From assembly GCF_031157375.1 (NCBI RefSeq), contig NZ_JAVIFV010000001.1:930001-994000 (forward strand): DNA of 64,000 nt, given 5' to 3'. Shown here piece by piece: positions 15,694 to 24,976 of the stretch (its first letter is position 1; the number at the start of each line of letters is the position of its first letter). The translations under genes were made by a program, and so were the position numbers. The stretch comes from Sphingosinicella sp. LHD-64 (lineage in GTDB: Bacteria > Pseudomonadota > Alphaproteobacteria > Sphingomonadales > Sphingomonadaceae). A model generated the notes under the pieces. The model was not told where the DNA came from, did no database searches, and was given only the letters and a program-made list of their open reading frames with translations.

Positions 15694-16412
15694 ACGAGTG
15701 GGCCGCCAATGACGACGCCGCTGGCCAGGCGATTGCGGGTCCGCCCTGGACGCGTCTGTTCGGCCGGGGCCCGTTGCCCGCCGATGGCCCGGCGAACAAC
15801 GACTCGGCGCCCGCCCGAAACGGGGATGAAGCGCGTCCGGCGCTTGCCGCGCCGATCGCCATACCGCCGCGGCTGGCGCCGAGCCTCACCGCGCCGCGCT
15901 TCCCGCGCCGGATCGAAACGCCGCGCCTCGCGCTCGACATGCCGACGCTGGAGGATTTCCACGCACTGCAACGCATGGCGGCGGATGCATCGATGTTCCG
16001 CTATTCCGAGCGCGGCGCGATGACGGCCGACGAGGCGTGGAACCTGCTGCTGCGCCATGTCGGGCACTGGCTGGTGGCCGGCTACGGCGTCTTCACCGTC
16101 CGGGACAAGGCGAGCGGCCGCTTTGCCGGCCTGGTCGGCGGCTCCTCCTTCCAGCGCAATCTCGGCCCGGACTTCGATGCCGTTCCCGAAATGACCTGGA
16201 CGATCGCCTCCGAATTCCGCGGGCGCGGCTTCGCGACCGAGGCGGCGGCGGCCGTCGTGGAGGCCGTCGAGGCGCAGCCTGCGCTGCAATCGACCGTGTG
16301 CCTCATCCATGTCGACAACCAGGCGTCGTTGCGCGTCGCGGCGAAGCTCGGCTTCCGCTTCTTCCGGTACTGCGACTATCGCGGCTACGGCGCCGGGCTG
16401 TTCTGCCGCTGA
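15690..16412 (+). CDS. RimJ/RimL-type GNAT acetyltransferase
   Basis: From the GTG at 15690 the protein has 240 residues. A TTG at 15597, preceded by AGGGAGG at ideal distance, would add 31 residues. The first about 75 residues are low-complexity, then the GNAT_3-type domain starts at RRIETPRLALDMPTLEDFHAL. The acetyl-CoA motif is WTIASEFRGRGFATEAAAA and the fold ends with HVDNQASLRVAAKLGFRFF. Such enzymes acetylate protein N-termini or small molecules; the substrate is unknown. It is convergent with the DUF885 peptidase gene, eight bases apart. Confidence 0.85.
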   Translation: MNEWAANDDAAGQAIAGPPWTRLFGRGPLPADGPANNDSAPARNGDEARPALAAPIAIPPRLAPSLTAPRFPRRIETPRLALDMPTLEDFHALQRMAADASMFRYSERGAMTADEAWNLLLRHVGHWLVAGYGVFTVRDKASGRFAGLVGGSSFQRNLGPDFDAVPEMTWTIASEFRGRGFATEAAAAVVEAVEAQPALQSTVCLIHVDNQASLRVAAKLGFRFFRYCDYRGYGAGLFCR

Positions 16413-16419
16413 GCGCCGG

Positions 16420-18219
16420 TCAGCCGGTGGTCCGGCCGGCCGGGGTCGCCGGCGCGTTCTCGACGCTGGCGATCCAGGCGCGGACCTGCTCCTCGAGCAC
16501 CGGCAGCGGCACCGAGCCGAGGCCGAGGATGGTGTCATGGAACCCGCGCTGGTCGAAGCGCGTGCCGAGCCGCTGCTCGGCCTCGGCGCGTAGGCGGCGG
16601 ATGGTGATCTCGCCGAGCTTGTAGGCGACCGCCTGGCCGGGCCAGGCGATGTAGCGATCGACTTCGGTCGTGATCTCATGCTCGGAAAGCGCGGTATTGT
16701 CGCGAAGATAGGCGAGCGCGCGATCGCGGCTCCAGCCGAACTGGTGGATGCCGGTATCGACCACCAGCCGGCAGGCGCGCCACATCTCGTAGGTGAGGCG
16801 GCCGAAATCCTCGTAGGGGGTCTGGTAGATGCCCATGACGGTGCCGAGCCACTCCGTGTAGAGGCCCCAGCCTTCGCCATAGCCGGAGAAATAGGTCTCC
16901 TGGCGGAACGCGGGGCGATTCGGCCCCTCCAGCGCCAGCGCCGCCTGGAAGCTGTGGCCCGGCGTGCATTCGTGCAGGGCCAGCGACGGCAGCGTGTAGA
17001 GCGGGCGGGCCGGCAGATTGTAGGTGTTAAACATGCAGTTCTGCAGGCCGCCGCGGCCGCCGGTGTAGATGGGGGCAAGCTCGTCCGGCACCGGAATGAT
17101 GCCGTGGCGGTAACGGGGCAGCGTGCCGATGATGTTCCTGAGCTGCCCTTGCGCCCGCATCACGACATAGGAGGCATAGCCGAGCAGCTCGTTGGGCGTC
17201 TTCGCATAGAATTGCGGATCGGTGCGCAGGAACTGGAGGAATTCCGGGAAGGTGCCGGTGAAGTTCGCCCGGCGCATCACCTGCTCCATCTCGGCGCGAA
17301 TGCGCGCGACTTCGCGAAGACCGGTCTGATGGACTTCCTGCGGGGTGATCTCAAGGGTGGTGAACTTGCGGATCATCGCCTGGTAATAGGCTTCGCCGTC
17401 CGGCATCTCGGAGGCGCCGATCGCGGTGCGCGTCTGGCGCATATAGTCGTTGCGCATGAAATCGAGCAGCGCGCGATAGGCGGGCGCCGCCGCTTCGCGG
17501 ATCGCGGCCAGGCCTTCGGTGCGGAGCTGCTGCTGCTCGGCCGCCGGGATGTTTGACGGCATATGGGTGAACGCGCGGAACAGCGGGCTGGTCTCGTCGG
17601 CGGCGAGATAGGGTTCGATCGTCGCGTCGCGCCCGGTCACCGAAACGCGGGGCACGCTGAAGCCGCGCGCCAGGCCGGTGCGCATGTTGGCGATATTCTC
17701 GTCGAAATAGCGGGGGATATCGCACAGGCGCCCGATATAGCGGCGATATTCCTCGGCATTGTCGAAGCCCTGGCGTGGACCGATCCCCGCCCAGAAGAAG
17801 GTGTCTGCGTTGAACGGCGCCTCGTAGATCTTGAAGCGCACGTCGTTCGCCAGACCTTCGATCGAGGCGCGGAACACGGCGGCGTTGATCTTCTCCTCGG
17901 GCGACAGCTGGTCGACCGGAATGGCGTCGAGCTGCCGCAGCACATTCTCCCAATAGGCGAGCCGCGCCGCCTGCGACGCCGCATCGACCTTCGGGAGATG
18001 ATCGGCGAGCGCGCCCGGGCCGGAGCCCTCCAGCTGGCCGAGCTCGTTCTGCCGCCATGCCCATTCGGCGTTGTAGAGCGCGCGGAGCCGCTCGTCGGCG
18101 CGGCTCGGCGCCGTGGCAGTGCCCTGTGCGCCCGCCGTTTGGGCAAGTGCGCCGTTCCCCGGCAGCAATCCCAGACACACCGAAGCCAACAGAAGATGGA
18201 CGGCGACACGCTCGCGCAT
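16420..18219 (-). CDS. DUF885-family secreted metallopeptidase-like protein
   Basis: A 599-residue exported protein with a signal peptide (residues 1-27). It belongs to the DUF885 family, related to zinc peptidases. The probable metal site is LHECTPGHSFQ (HExxxxH form of the family), with the downstream YGEGWGLYTEW block supplying the further glutamate. The mature enzyme would act in the periplasm on peptides. GAGGAG lies eight bases before the ATG. A 19-bp palindrome (18241-18259) sits 21 bases upstream, and a near-identical copy precedes the TonB receptor gene, so this gene is probably controlled by the adjacent GntR protein. Confidence 0.85.
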   Translation of the reverse strand: MRERVAVHLLLASVCLGLLPGNGALAQTAGAQGTATAPSRADERLRALYNAEWAWRQNELGQLEGSGPGALADHLPKVDAASQAARLAYWENVLRQLDAIPVDQLSPEEKINAAVFRASIEGLANDVRFKIYEAPFNADTFFWAGIGPRQGFDNAEEYRRYIGRLCDIPRYFDENIANMRTGLARGFSVPRVSVTGRDATIEPYLAADETSPLFRAFTHMPSNIPAAEQQQLRTEGLAAIREAAAPAYRALLDFMRNDYMRQTRTAIGASEMPDGEAYYQAMIRKFTTLEITPQEVHQTGLREVARIRAEMEQVMRRANFTGTFPEFLQFLRTDPQFYAKTPNELLGYASYVVMRAQGQLRNIIGTLPRYRHGIIPVPDELAPIYTGGRGGLQNCMFNTYNLPARPLYTLPSLALHECTPGHSFQAALALEGPNRPAFRQETYFSGYGEGWGLYTEWLGTVMGIYQTPYEDFGRLTYEMWRACRLVVDTGIHQFGWSRDRALAYLRDNTALSEHEITTEVDRYIAWPGQAVAYKLGEITIRRLRAEAEQRLGTRFDQRGFHDTILGLGSVPLPVLEEQVRAWIASVENAPATPAGRTTG

Positions 18220-18240
18220 AGCTCAGCTCCTCATTCTAGA

Positions 18241-18259
18241 ATCGTATACTGAATACGAT
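18241..18259 (-). promoter_or_regulatory. Operator palindrome, probable GntR-protein site 1
   Basis: ATCGTATACTGAATACGAT is a 7-bp inverted repeat with 5-base spacer. It matches the sequence at 23773-23791 at 16 of 19 positions. Its place directly in front of the DUF885 gene and beside the FCD-type GntR gene makes it the likely binding site of that regulator. Confidence 0.65.
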
Positions 18260-18302
18260 CCCGAAAGAGACCGGCTGTCAAGGGTGTCTTGAGCGTATCA
18301 CG

Positions 18303-18977
18303 CTAATTTCCGCGGCCGGACAGCTGCCGGCGCAGATCCTCGAGCGTCTGGCCGATATGGATGCGCAGCAGCTGCACCAGCTTGGCGTCGTCGGCAGCGA
18401 GCCAGGCTTCGAGCAGCAGCCGGTGCTCGTCATTGGCGCGTTCGTCCCGGCCAAGCGGCTCGAGATGCTTGCGCACATAGCGTTCGGACAGGACGTGCAG
18501 GCGTTCGAGGATGCCGATCGTGATCGGCTGGCGGCACGGGCGGATCAGGGCAAGGTGGAAGGCGCGGTTGAACGCGCCGACGCCTTCGCCATGCTCGGTC
18601 GTCACCCGGTCGAGCGTCTCCAGCGTTTCCCACGCGGCCTTGCGGTCGTTCGGCGTAGCGTTGTGGGAGGCACGCGCCGCCGCGTCCGGCTCCAACTGCA
18701 GCCGCAGGGCGAAGACTTCCTCGGCCTCTTCGGCGCTTAGCGCCCTCACGAAATAGCCGCGATTGGCCTCGGCGCGGAGCAGCCCCTCCTGCTCGAGGCG
18801 GGTCAGCGCCTCGCGCAATGGAATCTTGCTGACCCCGAGCTGCGCGGCGAGCAGCTCCTGCCGGATCGGCCTGTCCGGCAGTACCTCGCCGCTCAGGATG
18901 CGGTTGCGCACCAGCTCGACGAGCTGGTCGGAAAGATTGCGGACGACAATTGCATCGGTGCCCAGGGCAGTATTCAT
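18303..18977 (-). CDS. GntR-family regulator with FCD domain
   Basis: A 224-residue regulator. The N-terminal winged helix runs from about residue 15 to 80 (LVRNRILSGEVLPDRPIRQE, LGVSKIPLREALTRLEQEGL), and the C-terminal all-helical FCD effector domain follows (FALRLQLEPDAAARAS, FNRAFHLALI, HRLLLEAWLAADDA), with the metal/ligand Asp and His residues in place. Such repressors usually respond to a pathway organic acid. It lies inside the locus it probably controls, between an amidohydrolase and the DUF885 peptidase. Two near-identical palindromes and a related half-site in this locus are candidate operators. The Shine-Dalgarno is weak; ATG at 18977 was chosen by domain fit. Confidence 0.88.
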   Translation of the reverse strand: MNTALGTDAIVVRNLSDQLVELVRNRILSGEVLPDRPIRQELLAAQLGVSKIPLREALTRLEQEGLLRAEANRGYFVRALSAEEAEEVFALRLQLEPDAAARASHNATPNDRKAAWETLETLDRVTTEHGEGVGAFNRAFHLALIRPCRQPITIGILERLHVLSERYVRKHLEPLGRDERANDEHRLLLEAWLAADDAKLVQLLRIHIGQTLEDLRRQLSGRGN

Positions 18978-19067
18978 GGGCCGATCATAGCGGCTTTTGC
19001 CCCCTTGTCGTGAAGATCGTGACGATTTCGACCGAGATTTGTCCGGCATGGAGACAAGGACTCGGTA

Positions 19068-20717
19068 TCAGCGCGTATGATCTGCCGCCTCGATGACCAT
19101 CGGCCCGGGCGGGATGTTCCGCTCGGCGCGCTGGGCGGCGACCATCGCCCGGACCTCCGCGCGGAGCTGGCGGGCGTCGTAGATGATGCCGTCCTTGACC
19201 GTATAGGCGACGCCGCCGACGCGCTCGGTTTGGCCGGTCTCGTCGTTGAGGCGCAACGAGCCGGTGCCGAACAAGAGGCGCAGATTCGCCACCGGATTGC
19301 CCTGGACGATGACGAGGTCCGCCTTGCGCCCGGCCCGGATCGTGCCGACCTGGTCCTCGTGCCCCAGCGCACGGGCGCCGGCCTGCGTTGCTGCGTGGAT
19401 CACTTCCAGCGGGCTGAAGCCGGCCTCGCGCAGCAGCTCCATCTCCTGAACGTAGCCGAAGCCGTAGAGATTGTAGATGTAGCCGCTGTCGCTGCCCACC
19501 GTGACAGTGCCGCCCCTGTTCTTATATTCGTTCACGAACTGCATCCACAGGCGGTAGTTCTGCCGCCAGGCCATTTCGTTTTCGGTGGTCCAGTCGAACC
19601 AGTAGGAGCCGTGGTTGACCCGGCTCGGCCGGTACCAGTCCCAGAGCGCCGGCAGCGTATAGTCGTCATGCCAAGTCGCCCGGCTCATCCGCATGAAGTC
19701 GCGGCTGGTCAAATAGGCGGTGAAGGTCGGGCTCAACACGAAATTGCGTTCGAGCAGCGTGTCCATCACCTGCTCCCAGGCGGGCGAGCCGGGGGCGGCG
19801 GTCTGCGCCCAGAGCTGGCCGGCCTCGCCGAAGCGCATCTGCTCGTCGTCGTTCACATAATCGACCGGGAAGGCCTGGACCTGCCGGTCCTCGAACATCG
19901 CCTCCGGCAGCCCGTACCAATGTTCCATGGAGTCGAGCCCGTGGGCGGAGGTGTCGAGCACGTTCGCATAGGCGACGACCGGCTGGGCATGGTGCATGGT
20001 GGTGCGCAGGCCGATCCGTTCCGCCTCGTCGAGCGCGGCGAAGAGCACATCCTCGGCGCCGCCGATGAACTTGATGCCGGCCGCGCCGCGCCGTTTCGCC
20101 TCGCGTACCGCATGGCGCGCGGTCTCGGGGTCGTTGACCGGCCGGTCGAGGATGTCGTGGAACATCGGATAGATGTCGATGCGCGGCGCGACGATCTCGT
20201 TGCGGTCGCTGCGGCGGGCGACGTCCGCCAGCCACTCGATCGGCCGGCCGCCGCTGCCGACGTCGCGCACGGAGGTGACGCCATGCCCCATCCAGAGCTT
20301 CAGGATATAGTCGGAGGGGACGTGCTGGCCGTCGCTCAGGGTATGGAGATGGGTGTGGGTGTCGACGAAGCCGGGCAGGACATAATAGCCGGTCAGGTCC
20401 ATCTCGTGGTCGCCGGGCGCGGCGCGCAGCTGTTCGTTGATCGCCCCCGGCGTGCCGATCGAGCGGATCTCCGCGATCCGGTCGTTCTCCAGGACGAGGT
20501 CGACCGGACCACGCGGGGGCGCGCCGGTGCCGTCGACGATGGTGACGTTGCGCAGAACGGTGCGCGCGAACGGACCGACGCCCTGGGTACGGGCCGGGAT
20601 CGGGTCGGGAACGGCCTGGCCCGCCTCCGCCCCGACCGATGCGGGGATGGCGGTGCCGGCGGCGAGCAGCGCGAGGGCGCAGAGCGGACGAAGGATGGTC
20701 GGGCGCAGGGAAAGCAT
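19068..20717 (-). CDS. Secreted metal-dependent amidohydrolase
   Basis: A 549-residue exported amidohydrolase of the imidazolonepropionase-like group, acting in the periplasm. Metal-site motifs are DTHTHLH, the probable carboxylated lysine in AGIKFIGG, MHHAQ, SMEHWYG and the catalytic aspartate in VGSDSG. A signal peptide covers residues 1-30. The beta-sandwich flanks (TIVDGTGAPPRGPV; GTIRAGRKADLVIVQGNP) are intact. Relatives hydrolyse dipeptides such as Xaa-Pro or Xaa-Arg. Here it lies 62 bases after a TonB receptor gene and in a hydroxyproline-type locus, so a peptide substrate is likely. The exact specificity is not readable. Confidence 0.87.
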   Translation of the reverse strand: MLSLRPTILRPLCALALLAAGTAIPASVGAEAGQAVPDPIPARTQGVGPFARTVLRNVTIVDGTGAPPRGPVDLVLENDRIAEIRSIGTPGAINEQLRAAPGDHEMDLTGYYVLPGFVDTHTHLHTLSDGQHVPSDYILKLWMGHGVTSVRDVGSGGRPIEWLADVARRSDRNEIVAPRIDIYPMFHDILDRPVNDPETARHAVREAKRRGAAGIKFIGGAEDVLFAALDEAERIGLRTTMHHAQPVVAYANVLDTSAHGLDSMEHWYGLPEAMFEDRQVQAFPVDYVNDDEQMRFGEAGQLWAQTAAPGSPAWEQVMDTLLERNFVLSPTFTAYLTSRDFMRMSRATWHDDYTLPALWDWYRPSRVNHGSYWFDWTTENEMAWRQNYRLWMQFVNEYKNRGGTVTVGSDSGYIYNLYGFGYVQEMELLREAGFSPLEVIHAATQAGARALGHEDQVGTIRAGRKADLVIVQGNPVANLRLLFGTGSLRLNDETGQTERVGGVAYTVKDGIIYDARQLRAEVRAMVAAQRAERNIPPGPMVIEAADHTR

Positions 20718-20779
20718 GGCCGGCTCCTGTTACGAGAAAGCGGCGCCGCTCTCGGGGAAGAGCGGCGCCCAGGGAGGGA

Positions 20780-23737
20780 TCAGAAGGTGACCGTGCCCCC
20801 GATGAAGAAACGCCGGCCGATCACGTCGTAGAGCGACACGTCGGTATTGGCGTCGCCGGACAATGCGGTACCGAGGATCGGCGGCTTGTTGTCGAAAAGA
20901 TTGTCGATCCCGCCGAACAATTCGAAATTTCCCCCGATCCGCACCCGCCCGGCGAGATCGAAATACCATTGCGCGCCGACCTCCTCGACCGCTGCGGTGA
21001 CGTTCGGACGCAGCTCCAGCCCGTCGATCATCCGGCCTTGCAGCCTGACCGTGACCGGTCCGCTGTTGTAGGTGCCGGACAGGTTGAGCTTGAAGTCAGG
21101 CGTCGCAAACACCCCGGTTCCGGTGCAGCCGCCGCCGAAATAGCCGGCGCAGTCGAGCGGTGCCTGGTTGCTGAGCACCTGGGTCGAACGTTCGAACAGC
21201 CAGCTCGCAACGGCCTGGAGGTTGAGCGACGCGCTCTGGCCGTTGATCGAGGCGAAGGCGCCCAAGGGAATGCGGTAGTCCGCCTGCGCATCGATGCCCT
21301 CGACCTTGAGCGAGCCGATATTGCTGAGCTGGGTCGAGACGAAGTCGATCTGGCCGTTCGACAGGCGGAAGATCGCCTGGCAGGTGGTCGAGTTGATGTC
21401 GAGATTGGCGAAGCAGTCGTTGATCGTCTGGTTCGCATTGATCGTCGCGATCGCATTGTCGACCTGGACCTTGAAATAGTCGACGGTGATGTTGAGCCGG
21501 TCGAGGAACGGCGGCTGGATCACCGCGCCGACGGTCAACGTCTTCGACCGCTCCTCCTGCAGGTTCGGATTGCCGCCCGAGCGGACGAGGAAGCCGAGTC
21601 CCGCCTGCGTAAAGGTCGGCAGGTCCGCCGCCGGCACGCCCTGGGCGATGCAGAGCTGCTGCTGCGCGGCCGTCGGCTGGCGCGAGGCGATGCAGGGGTC
21701 CTCGCCCGAGGAGAAGCCGGTCGCGATCGGCTGGAACAGCTCGTTGAGCGTGGGCGCCCGGATCGCGCGATTGTAGGCGGAGCGGAAGCGCAGCCAGCTC
21801 ACCGGCGCATATTCGCCGCCGACCTTCCAGGTGAAGACGCCGCCGATCGTCGAATAGTCCGAGTAGCGGACAGCGCCTTCGATCGCGAGCGTTTCGGCAA
21901 AGGGTTGTCCCGACAGGATCGGGACACGCATTTCGCCGAAAAACTCCATGAGGTTGAAACGCCCGCCGGTCGCAGCCTGGGATCCCGGACCATATTCGCC
22001 GGCAAGGTCCTGCGGGCTCGGGTTGAAATCATATTGATCCCGGCGCGCCTCGACGCCTGCGGCCACCGCCACCGGACCCGCCGGCAGGTTGAACAGCGCA
22101 CCGCTCAACGACGCGCCGACCACCTGACGGGTGAACAGCTCGTCGCTGACGCGTGGCGGGGTGATGAACCGCCCGGCCTCCGGCGTGATCGAGCCGTAGC
22201 CGAAGATATTGACCGGCACGCAGCCGAGATTCGCATTGCGGCAGACGACCTGGCCGGCGCCGTTGACCACGACGTCGAGGCCCTGGCTGAGCCGGGTCAG
22301 CGAGATGAAATTCTCGAGCCGCGTGTCCGCACGGTTGCGCTGATACTGGTAGAAGACCTCCCACCGCCACGGGCCCCCGAGCAGATCGAAATTGCCGCGC
22401 GCGCCGGCGGTGATGTTGATCGAGTTGCGCTCGTAGAAGGAATCGCGGGTGCCGAGCTCATCGGCGCGGCGCGCCGCGCCAACGACCGCCGCAGTGCCAT
22501 CGCCGTCCGGATCGAAGATCGCGGCATTGTTGACGAAGAAATTCCGGACCGCCGCCTGCAGGCCCGGATTGGTGGCGTAGTTGGGGACGAGCAGCGTCTG
22601 CGAGGGCGCTCCCGGCGTCAGCGGCGCGAAGGATTCCGGCGCCAGCACGGTGTTGTTGCGGGTGTTGACGTAGAAAATCTCCGTGAACAGCTCGACATTG
22701 TCGGCCACTTCGTAGCGGGCGAGGCCGGAGACCTGGATGCGCTCGAGCGGGCGCAACAGGTAGTTGAACGGGGCATAATTATAGGCGTTCTCGGGCGTGC
22801 AATAGGCGCCCGGGACGCCATTTTCGCGGAAGACGATGCTGTTGAGATTGGTGCAGGGCCCGTCGGGCGTGAGGTTGACGCCGACGAGCTGCGCGAGCTG
22901 CGCCGAGCTGAGGCCGATGCGCGTGCCGGGCACGTTGCCCGAGCCACCCGGCACGAGCTCGCCGTTGATGGTGTCCAGCGGCACCTGCGCGAAGTCGCGG
23001 TTCGCCTGGAACACCGGATCGCGCTTCGTGTAGGAGGCCGACAGCACGATGTTTCCGCGATCGTCGGAGAAGTTGGTGCCGAAGGTCGCGTCGATCTTGT
23101 GCGAGGCACCATCGTCCCGGAAGGTCTGGCCGTAGAGATAGCTGACCTCCAGCCCTTCGAAGTCGTTCTTGAGGATGAAATTGACCGCGCCGGCGATCGC
23201 GTCCGAACCGTAGACCGCAGAGGCGCCGCCGGTGATCACCTCGACCCGCTCGACCAGCGCATCGGGGATCGTCGACAAGTCGACCAGGCCATCGGAATTG
23301 GCCGGAATGAAGCGCCGCCCGTTGGTGAGGACAAGGGTGCGGGTGGCGCCGAGACCGCGCAGGTTCGCAGTCAGCACACCCGAGCCGCCGCCATTGTTGA
23401 CGCTGGACGTGTTGCCCGACGCGAGCTGCGGGAACTCGTTCAGCGTGTTCTCGATCGTGACGTTGCCCGAGAGCTCGATATCAGCCTCGCCCACGATCGT
23501 GGTCGGGCTGGGCGCGGTGAGATCGGTGCGGACGAGGCGCGAACCGGTAATGACGATGGTGCCGGTGTCGCCTTCGGCATTCACGTTGCCGCTGGGCGCG
23601 ATGCTGTCGGGCGGCTGCGTTGCCGCCTCCTGGGCGACAGCCGGCGCGGATATTCCGGCCGCGGCGCCCCAGAAGAGGCCCGAAGACAGCAGAATGGCAG
23701 GCAGACGCGAAACCCCATCGCGCACGATCCGTCGCAT
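20780..23737 (-). CDS. TonB-dependent outer-membrane receptor
   Basis: A 985-residue receptor with a signal peptide to about residue 36. A TonB-box-like TIVITGSRL begins the mature part, followed by a plug domain with RGLGATRTLVLTNGRR and RVEVITGGASAVYGSDAIAG, and a large beta-barrel ending in the aromatic FFIGGTVTF. This build resembles the sphingomonad receptors for oligopeptides and plant polymers rather than siderophore receptors. AGGGAGGA lies five bases before the ATG at 23737. It heads the minus-strand run receptor, amidohydrolase, GntR regulator, DUF885 peptidase, and carries an operator palindrome 35 bases upstream. Confidence 0.92.
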   Translation of the reverse strand: MRRIVRDGVSRLPAILLSSGLFWGAAAGISAPAVAQEAATQPPDSIAPSGNVNAEGDTGTIVITGSRLVRTDLTAPSPTTIVGEADIELSGNVTIENTLNEFPQLASGNTSSVNNGGGSGVLTANLRGLGATRTLVLTNGRRFIPANSDGLVDLSTIPDALVERVEVITGGASAVYGSDAIAGAVNFILKNDFEGLEVSYLYGQTFRDDGASHKIDATFGTNFSDDRGNIVLSASYTKRDPVFQANRDFAQVPLDTINGELVPGGSGNVPGTRIGLSSAQLAQLVGVNLTPDGPCTNLNSIVFRENGVPGAYCTPENAYNYAPFNYLLRPLERIQVSGLARYEVADNVELFTEIFYVNTRNNTVLAPESFAPLTPGAPSQTLLVPNYATNPGLQAAVRNFFVNNAAIFDPDGDGTAAVVGAARRADELGTRDSFYERNSINITAGARGNFDLLGGPWRWEVFYQYQRNRADTRLENFISLTRLSQGLDVVVNGAGQVVCRNANLGCVPVNIFGYGSITPEAGRFITPPRVSDELFTRQVVGASLSGALFNLPAGPVAVAAGVEARRDQYDFNPSPQDLAGEYGPGSQAATGGRFNLMEFFGEMRVPILSGQPFAETLAIEGAVRYSDYSTIGGVFTWKVGGEYAPVSWLRFRSAYNRAIRAPTLNELFQPIATGFSSGEDPCIASRQPTAAQQQLCIAQGVPAADLPTFTQAGLGFLVRSGGNPNLQEERSKTLTVGAVIQPPFLDRLNITVDYFKVQVDNAIATINANQTINDCFANLDINSTTCQAIFRLSNGQIDFVSTQLSNIGSLKVEGIDAQADYRIPLGAFASINGQSASLNLQAVASWLFERSTQVLSNQAPLDCAGYFGGGCTGTGVFATPDFKLNLSGTYNSGPVTVRLQGRMIDGLELRPNVTAAVEEVGAQWYFDLAGRVRIGGNFELFGGIDNLFDNKPPILGTALSGDANTDVSLYDVIGRRFFIGGTVTF

Positions 23738-23772
23738 ATGTTCCTCCCTTGCAGCTGCTACGTGGCAGCAGA

Positions 23773-23791
23773 TTCGTATACAAAATACGAT
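23773..23791 (-). promoter_or_regulatory. Operator palindrome, probable GntR-protein site 2
   Basis: TTCGTATACAAAATACGAT matches site 1 in 16 of 19 bases and lies 35 bases before the TonB receptor start, in the promoter region between two divergent transcripts. Confidence 0.65.
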
Positions 23792-23907
23792 ATACACAAG
23801 AGAGAGCCTGTCAATTAGGGATATGTCGGGGGCCGAGTTCTCAGGGAAAAATCCTCTCGATTCGAATGGAGGGGGAAAGGCCAATACAAGACTGATCGGC
23901 ACCCTCT

Positions 23908-23917
23908 AGTATACGAT
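23908..23917 (-). promoter_or_regulatory. Related operator half-site, site 3
   Basis: On the minus strand ATCGTATACT repeats the first ten bases of site 1 exactly. It lies 18 bases before the start of the divergent dehydrogenase gene. The second arm is not preserved. Confidence 0.45.
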
Positions 23918-23935
23918 TGTGGAGACCAGCGAACG

Positions 23936-24961
23936 ATGGACGGCAAGATACGAATGAGCCTCGACGAGGTGCGGAACCTCACGGAATCCGCCCTGGTCCG
24001 GCTCGGCCTGGACGAACGGCAGGTGGCTGCGGTCGCCGTCACGATCGTCGCCGGCGAACGCGACGGCTGCGCGGCCCACGGACTCTATCGATTGCTGGTC
24101 TGCGCGCGCACGGTTCGCGCCGGCAAGGTGACGCGCGATGCCCAACCCGTCGTTCGAGATGTCGCCCGCGCACTCGTTCGCGTCGACTGCGGGGGCGGCT
24201 TTGCCCAGATCGGGTTCGAAGCGGGCGCGCCGGTGCTCGCCGCCAAGGCGCGGGAATATGGCCTGGCCGGCCTCGGCATCAACAACTGTGTTCATTTCTC
24301 GGCGCTCTGGCCGGAAGTCGAGGCGCTGGCGCGCGACGGTCTGGTCGCGTTCGCCTTCACGCCGAGCCATGCCTGGGTCGCGCCGGCCGGCGGGACGACC
24401 CCGATTTTCGGAACCAATCCCATCGCCTTCGGTTGGCCACGGCCCGGCGGCGACCCCTTCGTGTTCGATCTCGCCACCAGCGTGACGGCACGGGGTGAGA
24501 TCGAGCTGCACCGGCGGGAGGGTCAGCCGATCCCGCTGGGCTGGGGGCTGGATCCCGAGGGCAACCCGACGACCGATGCCGCGCAGGCGCTGGCCGGCGC
24601 GATGCTGACCTTCGGCGGCCACAAGGGATCGGCACTGGCCGCCATGGTGGAGCTGATCGCCGGACCGCTCATCGGCGACATGACGAGCGTGGAATCGCTT
24701 GTGGCCGATGGCGGTGCGGGCGCCTCACCGATCGGCGGCGAACTCATCATCGCCATCGATCCGAGCGGTTTTCTCGGTAGCGCGGCGGCGCAACACCTCG
24801 CCCGCGGCGAGCAGCTTTTCGATGGCATTGCCGGGCAGGGGGCGCGCCTCCCATCCGAGCGCCGTTATCGGGCACGGGCGCGCAGCCTCGTCGAAGGCGT
24901 CGAGGTGCCCGCGCGCCTGATCGCAGAGATCGAGGCGCTGTTCGATGCCGATGCGGATTGA
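23936..24961 (+). CDS. Ldh/Mdh-family reductase, probable delta1-pyrroline-2-carboxylate reductase
   Basis: A 341-residue NAD(P)-dependent oxidoreductase of the malate/L-lactate dehydrogenase 2 superfamily, which includes DpkA-type delta1-piperideine/pyrroline-2-carboxylate reductases. Family blocks are VAGERDGCAAHGLYRL, GINNCVHFSALWPEVE, GTNPIAFGWP, FDLATSVTARG and FGGHKGSALAAMVELIAG. The dehydrogenases have a catalytic His in a 'SxHxG' context; here the equivalent is NNCVHFSALWP, consistent with the reductase branch. It is 15 bases upstream of the hydroxyproline dehydratase-like gene, whose product, pyrroline-2-carboxylate, would be its substrate, giving L-proline. Confidence 0.82.
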   Translation: MDGKIRMSLDEVRNLTESALVRLGLDERQVAAVAVTIVAGERDGCAAHGLYRLLVCARTVRAGKVTRDAQPVVRDVARALVRVDCGGGFAQIGFEAGAPVLAAKAREYGLAGLGINNCVHFSALWPEVEALARDGLVAFAFTPSHAWVAPAGGTTPIFGTNPIAFGWPRPGGDPFVFDLATSVTARGEIELHRREGQPIPLGWGLDPEGNPTTDAAQALAGAMLTFGGHKGSALAAMVELIAGPLIGDMTSVESLVADGGAGASPIGGELIIAIDPSGFLGSAAAQHLARGEQLFDGIAGQGARLPSERRYRARARSLVEGVEVPARLIAEIEALFDADAD

Positions 24962-24976
24962 GGGGACCAGGCAACG

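Noticed and set aside
19016-19026. ATCGTGACGAT palindrome upstream of the GntR gene as an autoregulatory operator
   Set aside because: The arms lack the GTATAC core and the spacing is one base instead of five, so it does not match the other two sites.
20639-23818. A plus-strand open frame of more than 1000 codons
   Set aside because: It is antisense to the TonB receptor and is rich in Arg, Asp and Val with no recognisable domain. High GC content keeps the antisense frame open. The receptor frame has clear family motifs.
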